Shown here piece after piece: positions 6,673 to 13,400 of a stretch of DNA of 15,406 bases (position 1 is the stretch's first letter; each line of letters starts with the position of its first letter). The DNA comes from an uncultured Fastidiosipila sp. (GTDB lineage Bacteria > Bacillota > Clostridia > Saccharofermentanales > Fastidiosipilaceae), in NCBI GenBank assembly GCA_947253875.1, contig CAMYAM010000024.1, positions 1 to 15,406 on the forward strand, given 5' to 3'. A model generated the notes under the pieces. It saw only the letters and a program-made list of their open reading frames with translations, searched no databases and was not told the DNA's origin. A program made the translations under genes and the position numbers.

Positions 6673-7659
6673 ATGACAAAAGCAGAACTAATAGCGATAA
6701 TTGTAGTTGTGATTGTTGTATTAATACTAGTAATAGCTCTTGGATTAACTGCTAACCACTTGGTAGAGTATGCAATTGGTAGAGGTGGAGCTGGCGGCGA
6801 GAGAAATGTTGATGACAGCGAATTAAGTCAAATTAGCTCAGCAGAATTACGAAAAATAAATCAGCAAAAAGAAATTCTGAGACAAAAAACGAATGCTTTT
6901 TTTAAGGCTAATCCATATAAAACAACTTACATCAAGTCTAATGACAATTTGAAATTAGAAGGATTTTACCTGGAGAATTCGGCGAATGCTGACTGGGTAC
7001 TACTGATTCATGGTTATAGGGCAAAACATGAGTCAATGGATGACTTCGCTAAGCTTTATTATGATGCAGGTTACAACGTGCTTCTCCCTGAATTAAGAGC
7101 AAATGGTAATTCTGAGGGTGATTATGTAGGTATGGGTTGGTTGGAAAAAGAGGATGCCAAACTATGGATTGACTGGATAATTGAGCGTCAGCCTTCTGCG
7201 AATATTATTGTTCATGGAGTGTCTATGGGAGCAGCTGCAACTATGATGCTTTCAGGTGATGAGACAAGAGAAAATGTTAAACTGTTTATAGAAGATTGTG
7301 GTTATACAAGCGCTTGGGATATCTTTGCTAACGAATCTAAATTGCGTTTCAATTTACCAAGTTTTCCAATACTAAATTTAGGTAGTGGAATAGCGAAGTT
7401 AAAAGCGGGTTACAGTTTCAAGGATGCTGATGTGTTTAAGCAAGTTAAAAAGTCAACTAAGCCAATATTATTCGTTCATGGTATGGAAGATGATTTTGTA
7501 CCTTTCTATATGCTAGATGAGCTGTATAATGCAAAGACAGAAGGAGCCAAAGATAAATTCGTTTCTGAGACTGCAGGGCATGCTGATTCTATCTATGCAG
7601 ATACTTCAGCCTACTGGGTAAAAGTAATGGAGTTTATCCGAGCTAATATGCCGGAATAG
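6673..7659 (+). CDS. Membrane-anchored alpha/beta hydrolase (YqkD-like), 328 aa
   Basis: One N-terminal transmembrane helix (about 5-26, rich in Ile and Val) is followed by a Gly-rich linker and a hydrophobic-core hydrolase domain. The catalytic triad can be placed: nucleophile Ser184 in G-V-S-M-G, Asp273 in H-G-M-E-D-D-F-V-P, and His303 in A-G-H-A-D-S. An oxyanion-type H-G-Y segment lies at about 114-116. The overall pattern resembles the peptidase/esterase-like hydrolases of the B. subtilis YqkD type, whose substrate is not established; the anchor suggests it works at the membrane, probably on the outer side. The ribosome site (AAGAAGG about 11 nt upstream) is weak and distant. The gene lies 50 bp after trhO and 39 bp before another hydrolase gene and is likely co-transcribed with the latter. 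Stop is TAG. Confidence 0.87.
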   Translation: MTKAELIAIIVVVIVVLILVIALGLTANHLVEYAIGRGGAGGERNVDDSELSQISSAELRKINQQKEILRQKTNAFFKANPYKTTYIKSNDNLKLEGFYLENSANADWVLLIHGYRAKHESMDDFAKLYYDAGYNVLLPELRANGNSEGDYVGMGWLEKEDAKLWIDWIIERQPSANIIVHGVSMGAAATMMLSGDETRENVKLFIEDCGYTSAWDIFANESKLRFNLPSFPILNLGSGIAKLKAGYSFKDADVFKQVKKSTKPILFVHGMEDDFVPFYMLDELYNAKTEGAKDKFVSETAGHADSIYADTSAYWVKVMEFIRANMPE

Positions 7660-7698
7660 GAACAGAATACAAATGTTTTCACAGAAAAGGAGAATCTT

Positions 7699-8586
7699 AT
7701 GTTTTCAGAAATAGAGCACTTACCAAATAATCCAACTTTACAAGGGCAAGCAGAGTTATTCCCTAATATTCAATATAGTAAATCCGGACAGTTTTTATCA
7801 TTATTAGTGCCTTGGGCAGTTAATCAAGATCGTGATCATATTAGTCCGAGACCAGTTATTGTATTTGTACAAGGAAGCGGATGGACCACTCCTAACTTGA
7901 ATTTTGAGATACCAATGCTATCTAAGTATGCGGAGGCTGGATATATAGTTGCGACAGTATCACATAGAAGCTATCAAGATGGTTATAAGCTGCCAACTTT
8001 CCTCAAAGATGTTAAGTGTGCCATCAGATTCTTGCGTGCTAATGCAGAGCAATATCATATTGATCCCGAAAGAATAATGATATATGGTACTTCATCAGGA
8101 GGTAATACCGCTCTTCTAGTCGGTCTAACTGCTAATGACGAGAGATACAAAACTGAAGAATATCCTGAGCAAAGTGATGCAGTCAATGCTGTAGCGGAGT
8201 GTTTTGGTCCAACAGATATGACTAATATATTTGATAACTTAGCTGGAGACGTGGAAGCTGCAGAAATGTTGAAAATGGCTCTTGGAGAAGACGAGAGAAC
8301 ATGGATTGAGCAGTTAAAAGCTATAAGCCCAGTGAATTTAGTGACCCAAGATAATAGTCAGATTCCTTTCTTGCTTTTGAACGGTACGATCGACCCTATA
8401 GTCCCAGCTGAGCATATGGAGAAAATGTATCTCACCCTCAAAGAAGCTAATGCCGATGTAAAAGCTTACTACGTTGATGACGCAGTTCATGAGAATAATT
8501 TCTGGAGTCCAGAGGTAAGACAAGCAATTTTTGCTTGGATTTCGCAAAAGTTCCCAGTAGATTATTTTAACAGAGGGGATAATTAA
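7699..8586 (+). CDS. Cytosolic alpha/beta hydrolase, acetyl-esterase/BD-FAE-like, 295 aa
   Basis: No signal peptide or membrane helix is seen. The N-terminal half has the P-V-I-V-F-V-Q-G-S-G-W segment that corresponds to the HGG oxyanion loop of hormone-sensitive-lipase and BD-FAE-like esterases, here changed to Q-G-S-G. The likely triad is Ser132 in G-T-S-S-G-G, Asp232 in N-G-T-I-D-P-I-V-P and His264 in D-A-V-H-E-N-N. The expected 'R...D...A.R.L..N' helix pattern is present as D-V-K-C-A-I-R-F-L-R-A-N-A. Members hydrolyse short acyl esters, often on sugars or small metabolites; the substrate here is unknown. AAAGGAG lies 7 nt before the ATG. It follows a membrane-anchored hydrolase gene by 39 bp, but the two proteins belong to different subfamilies rather than a recent duplication. 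Stop is TAA. Confidence 0.88.
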   Translation: MFSEIEHLPNNPTLQGQAELFPNIQYSKSGQFLSLLVPWAVNQDRDHISPRPVIVFVQGSGWTTPNLNFEIPMLSKYAEAGYIVATVSHRSYQDGYKLPTFLKDVKCAIRFLRANAEQYHIDPERIMIYGTSSGGNTALLVGLTANDERYKTEEYPEQSDAVNAVAECFGPTDMTNIFDNLAGDVEAAEMLKMALGEDERTWIEQLKAISPVNLVTQDNSQIPFLLLNGTIDPIVPAEHMEKMYLTLKEANADVKAYYVDDAVHENNFWSPEVRQAIFAWISQKFPVDYFNRGDN

Positions 8587-8649
8587 ATATACCACTAGGT
8601 CAAACAGATTTCTAAATTAAATAGGAGAAAGTAAGGTAAAAGATAAGCT

Positions 8650-9447
8650 ATGAAAAAGTCAAAACGCATTATTGCTCTAAGTCTAGCGTTTCTAATGGGA
8701 GCGAACCTAGTAGCTTGTGGAAACAAAGATGAAAGTACGGCAGAATCTACAACTACGCAAGTAAATAATGAGAGTAATTCAAGTTCAGAGACTAAATCTA
8801 CTGAATCAACATCAAATTCAGATATAGTAGGAGCAAAAACCTTAGAAGAAAAAATTTTGCAAGCAAGTTTACCTGAAGTAAGGAAAGAGAATTTTAAATA
8901 CAGCTACTATGTAATTTTAGAAAAACAAGAAAAGTGGCTAATCAACTATGTGGCTACGGATAGCAAATCGTCTCTATCAGTAGAAATGACCAAAGAAGAT
9001 TATAAAATCCTTAACAGTACAATGAAGAACTGGAAAGCACAAGATATTCCTAATAGTGAAGAGGATTATAAGAGAATTTCAGACAGATTGTTCTCTGAAA
9101 TTGAGCAACTGGAACACGGTACTGCTGGCTCTAGCTTGAAGCAAGTTAGTGTGGCATCAGATTATTTAAACTTAATAGCAGAAGGTGATTATTCAAGTTA
9201 TGAATTTTATATCTATTTAAATGAGTATAGAACTAAAGTAGCAGAAAAATCAGCAGAAGCAATTGAGAAATTTGATAAAGACTTTGGATTATTATTAGAA
9301 ATAGTAAATAGTCTAGTGAAGAAAGATGGAAATACTCTCCGAGCTTTACAAGATGCGGGGAAATCTCTATCTGAAGTTGCACAGACTTTGACAGAAATTG
9401 ATGCATCACCATATTTATGGGCTCCGTTTAATCCTGACTTGAATTAA
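8650..9447 (+). CDS. Lipoprotein of unknown function, 265 aa
   Basis: A basic start (MKKSKR), a hydrophobic core and lipobox L-V-A-C with the lipidated Cys at residue 23 mark a type II signal peptide. A Ser/Thr/Glu/Asn-rich tether (about 24-58) leads to a soluble domain of about 205 residues. That domain begins with EEKILQASLPEVRKENFKY, has one beta-like part (YYVILEKQEKWLINYVAT), and then becomes mainly helical (Glu/Lys/Leu-rich, 110-265), closing with YLWAPFNPDLN. I do not recognise the family. It should face outward on the membrane. The ribosome site is unconvincing: AAGGT lies 12 nt upstream and a better AGGAGA lies 22 nt upstream, with no alternative start codon in between. It follows the esterase gene by 63 bp with no terminator seen. 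Stop is TAA. Confidence 0.82.
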   Translation: MKKSKRIIALSLAFLMGANLVACGNKDESTAESTTTQVNNESNSSSETKSTESTSNSDIVGAKTLEEKILQASLPEVRKENFKYSYYVILEKQEKWLINYVATDSKSSLSVEMTKEDYKILNSTMKNWKAQDIPNSEEDYKRISDRLFSEIEQLEHGTAGSSLKQVSVASDYLNLIAEGDYSSYEFYIYLNEYRTKVAEKSAEAIEKFDKDFGLLLEIVNSLVKKDGNTLRALQDAGKSLSEVAQTLTEIDASPYLWAPFNPDLN

Positions 9448-9454
9448 TAATTGT

Positions 9455-9475
9455 TCTCAACTTGAGATCATTTTT
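9455..9475 (+). terminator. Weak hairpin with T-tract after the lipoprotein gene
   Basis: TCTCA (9455-9459) pairs with TGAGA (9463-9467) around a 3-nt loop and is followed by TCATTTTT. The stem is only 5-6 bp and not GC-rich, so it may terminate only partly and leave read-through into the following gene. Confidence 0.35.
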
Positions 9476-9553
9476 AGTATAAATTAAGGTTTAATTAAAA
9501 ATGAAATATAAAAGCTGAAAGAATAAAGTAGAAAGAATAAAAAAAGTTTCAAT

Positions 9554-10351
9554 ATGCGTATAGATGATAGTTTAATTTTGGATTACCTGGGTGAGCAAGA
9601 TATTTCTCAGGATTGGATTTTCTATAATTTAGTTCCAGGAGAGTATAGGTTCGAAGAGCCTGAGCTTTCTAGATATGAACTCATGGATCTTAATGAGCTG
9701 GTAAAAGCTAATCTGTTAAATTTCCAACCTCTTAATCAAGAGTTTTTTGATGATGTTTTCCCAGATTGGAGAAAAACTTTCGAGAATGATCTGAATATTA
9801 GGTTAATTGTGGGTTGTCCGTATCCATTTGATGCGATGACAAGGATAAAAGATGGTGAGCAAGTTATAATTTTTGACCTTAATAGAATCAATAGTTCTGA
9901 TCCAGATAATTTAATTATGAGCATTCGACGACTAGTGACACATGAACTTTTCCATGCGCTATATGCGAAAGATTTTAGTGATAAGCAAGTTGCGGAGGAG
10001 AATAAAGCTGACATAGCTGATATAGATGCTAATAAGTCCTATCGAAATGAGCTTTTACAACTTGTATTTGATGAAGGTTTTGCCCACTATTTAAGTGTTG
10101 ATGATATTTTAAAAGCAAATTATCAAGAGTATAGAGAAGAGCATTATGAACGCAATTTTGAAAAGCTTAATCTCGCACTGACAGAAACAGATCCAGAAAA
10201 GCAAAGACAATTCATGATTGAAGCAAGTGCGGGAAACTTTTTTGATAAGTTTGCCGCAATTACTGGTATGTTCATTCTTGTTGACAATGAAGCAAAAAGA
10301 GAGGAGATTTACCAGGAAGGCTATGTAAATTTCCTGGAAAAATCACTTTAA
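9554..10351 (+). CDS. Cytosolic gluzincin-like putative zinc metallopeptidase, 265 aa
   Basis: No signal peptide or membrane segment is present. The central helix has H-E-L-F-H at residues 130-134, the zinc-binding HEXXH motif, preceded by a hydrophobic/basic run as in zincins. Forty residues after His134 comes D-E-G-F-A-H-Y-L with Glu174, which fits the third metal ligand of gluzincins (E-G-x-A-x-Y type). The N-terminal 120 residues are acidic with short beta-like stretches, and the C-terminal part is helical. The family is not certain; it resembles uncharacterised DUF-type zincins found in bacteria rather than a named protease. No Shine-Dalgarno is visible before ATG 9554 (upstream is A/G-rich without GGAGG), so the start is the weakest part of the call. 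It follows the lipoprotein gene by 106 bp across a weak hairpin and may be functionally linked to it. Stop is TAA. Confidence 0.78.
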   Translation: MRIDDSLILDYLGEQDISQDWIFYNLVPGEYRFEEPELSRYELMDLNELVKANLLNFQPLNQEFFDDVFPDWRKTFENDLNIRLIVGCPYPFDAMTRIKDGEQVIIFDLNRINSSDPDNLIMSIRRLVTHELFHALYAKDFSDKQVAEENKADIADIDANKSYRNELLQLVFDEGFAHYLSVDDILKANYQEYREEHYERNFEKLNLALTETDPEKQRQFMIEASAGNFFDKFAAITGMFILVDNEAKREEIYQEGYVNFLEKSL

Positions 10352-10402
10352 TCCCTTTAAGTTTTGACCTTGCTTGTTGAAAGTGCTAGTCTTTGAATAT
10401 GG

Positions 10403-10422
10403 TACTCATGGGAAAATGAGTA
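10403..10422 (+). terminator. Hairpin between the metallopeptidase-like gene and the giant adhesin gene
   Basis: TACTCAT (10403-10409) and ATGAGTA (10416-10422) form a 7-bp stem with a GGGAAA loop, followed by TTAATATTTAATC. The T-tract is imperfect, so this may be a weak terminator or a regulatory hairpin just upstream of the adhesin promoter. Confidence 0.4.
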
Positions 10423-10438
10423 TTAATATTTAATCATC

Positions 10439-10468
10439 TTGAAATAATAGAGTGATAATCTTTATTAT
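10439..10468 (+). promoter_or_regulatory. Putative promoter of the giant adhesin gene
   Basis: TTGAAA (10439-10444) and TATTAT (10463-10468) are separated by 18 nt and resemble -35 and -10 boxes. The start codon at 10491 follows with AAGGGGG 6 nt before it. The resulting leader would be very short, about 15 nt. Confidence 0.42.
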
Positions 10469-10490
10469 TTGACAAGTTAAGGGGGCTAAG

Positions 10491-13400
10491 ATGAAACGAC
10501 GCAAATTGCTAACGTTTACTTTATTAGTATTTGTGCTGCTAGGTTTAATCGCACCAAGCTTTTATCCACTAAATCTAGTATTTGCAAATAATCTCAATGA
10601 AGTTAATCAACGTACTGATGTTCAGCAATCGAGTGAAGACTTTACTGGAGAAGAAAAGTCAGACGATAATAAGCAAAATCAACAAATTGAGGCTAGCACG
10701 GATGAGGTTTCAAATGTTCAAAATAATCAGTTGAGACAGGCCGTGAATATGTCAAGTGAGGATGTTGAAGGTTCACTTGCTATTAATTCAAGCATAGTTG
10801 ATCAATCCAATAAGCCTGAAAATAAAGCTGAAGAAGGCTGGATTCCTACAGGTGCTATTGCTGATATCAACATTAAGTTGCAGGCATCTAACAAGGGAAA
10901 TGCAAAAGATGATGATGTAATAAAGGGTCTGCATGCTGATATTACAATTCCAAGAAAATATTTAGAAGAAGATTATTTCTCTAAAAAGGGTTATCAAATA
11001 TTAGGTGGTAACAATTTAACAATAGATGACAAAGCAGATAAAGACAATATTTATCTCAAAGTATCAAGTGATGAACTTGAGGTCGGATCAATATTAGCTT
11101 TTCAAGTTAGAGTAAAAGTTAAGTTACCTCATTATGTTAATGATCAATTAGTAAATCCAAAAATTAAACATGGATCTACTATAGATGTAAAGGGTATTTT
11201 GTATGACGAAAACAATCAAAAAATTTCTGATGAAGTTTATGGCTTGAAGATTCATGCAAAATCAAATTATATAGCTAGATCAAATAATTACTCCTATAGT
11301 AGATATCTAAAAGAAGGTGATACTCAATTAAAGGCGGACAAGAAAAATCTTGTTGAAGATGAGAATATAATAAAAGATCTAACTTACTATATAAATGTTA
11401 GAGATACTTATTTCTGGCAAGCAAGATCTCATACAGATACAGGAGTTTATTTACCAGATAAAGTCAAGGTAAAATTGACTCCTAAAACTCTTGATCAAGG
11501 TGAGGTTAAGATAACAGATTCATCATGGACAAAAGCTGGTGATGGTTCTTATTATAAATACGTAGTACCTACAATTAAAAATCAAAGTACAACTGAATAC
11601 GTAGACGCTAATACAAGTGTTAGCATTAAGCTACCAGGATATGAGGTTGCTAAGAGTCATGATGTATTTGATGTATCAGTAGTTTTGGTAGATGAAAGTG
11701 ACAAAGAAATAGCAGAAACTCAATCAAAAACAGTTACTTATTCTGCTAGCTACTATATAGAAAAAGAAAGACCACCACGTCCAGATAATAAACTCGATTT
11801 GAGATCTAAAGTTACACTAAAGAATTCTGGAGATTATTACTATAACAACAATAAAGAAAAAGAAACAAATTGGACTTTAGAAATAAAAAATGATAATAAT
11901 TACAGCAAAAAACCAGAATTGAATTTATATTTAGGTAATATTGATAATTTCCAAATGGAAAAAAACTTCTATCTTACAAAGCTAAGTTTTGATACAAGTA
12001 AGTTAAGCGAGTTAGATGGAGATATCACATATAAGCTTACTGCAATGGATGTAGATAGTGGTAAAGTTGTTGATCTTGGAACTAAAGCCTTACATGAAGA
12101 AGTTACTTTTGAACCAGAGAAATATGTAAGGCCAGAAGTTGTATTTAGTAAGGCGATAACAATTCCTCAAGGTGAATCTTTAACAATGAACCTTACAACA
12201 AAGGTATTCTCCCAAGATTATGATAACTACGATAACTATAAGAATTGGAAACAAGCTGATAAAGTTGATAAATATGACATCCAATACGGAAAGACTAAAT
12301 TAACAGATAGAAAATTAAATATAGCTATAGCTGGATACTTCTATACAAATACAAGTAAAGAAGAAAGAGTTGATAGATATGTAAAATATTCTAGTGACTT
12401 TAAGACGTCGGATATGTCTGAATTGGTAATCCAAGCTCTATTAGGTCGGGTTAATATGGACCAACACCCTAGTTATGCCCATAAATTAAAGGATAGCGAT
12501 GAGTTTGTAGACAAAAACAAAAAAGTAGTTGCCAATACAGGTGATACTGTTCGCATGAATATAGATGTTTATTTCAATCTTTATGTAAAAGATAAAGAAG
12601 AGCTAAAAAATAATCTAAGAGCCTTAGGTCAAAGACAGTATCTTAAAAATCCGAAACTTTTAATAGAGGTTCCAGGATTCGAAGATACTTTAGATGTTTC
12701 AATTAAGGTGAGATCTAATAAATATGGAACTGACCAAGAGTATAAAAATGTAAACATAAGCAAGGAAAATCGTGGTGGTAAATTATTTTATGTTGTACCA
12801 CTTGATGATGAGAATTTAGCTGAATTTATAGATGAATTTAGAATTCAATATGATGTAACATTTAAAGACGAAAAACGTCCTACAGGATTGTTCTTCCTTG
12901 ATTATCATCTAGTATATGATAACTATGGCAATAATGCCTTTGTTAACTATGCAAGTTTTGATGGTCACCTTGAGCATGAGGATAGAGGCGATTTAAACCA
13001 AAATGGTAAGACTAATGAAAAATTCTTATGGGGTAAATATAACGTCGAATATGGATCAACCTTTAAGGTATTTGGTTCAGCAGCATCTCTAAGACATGAT
13101 GAGAAAAATGGAAAAGTAGTAGAAGACGACTACTATAATTTGAAACATAATATTTCTAATGTTTATCCATTAGGTGCTAAGCATAATTTGGGTCTTGGTA
13201 TTGAAAATAAATTAGATGGTCCTATAAAGAGTATGAGAATAGTAGATGTTTTAGCTCATAAAAATGATAAGATGCAGATATCAGGCCAAGAACGTAATAG
13301 TGGAACCAGACTAATGTTGACTGGTCCTGTTACTGTTGATACCGAATCTAAACAATTCACAAATAACAAGGACGCTAAATTTGAAATCACTTATTCAACA

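Noticed and set aside
9500..9520. Tiny ATG-AAA-TAT-AAA-AGC-TGA leader frame before the metallopeptidase-like gene
   Set aside because: Five codons in A-rich DNA with only a weak AAGG upstream; indistinguishable from chance.
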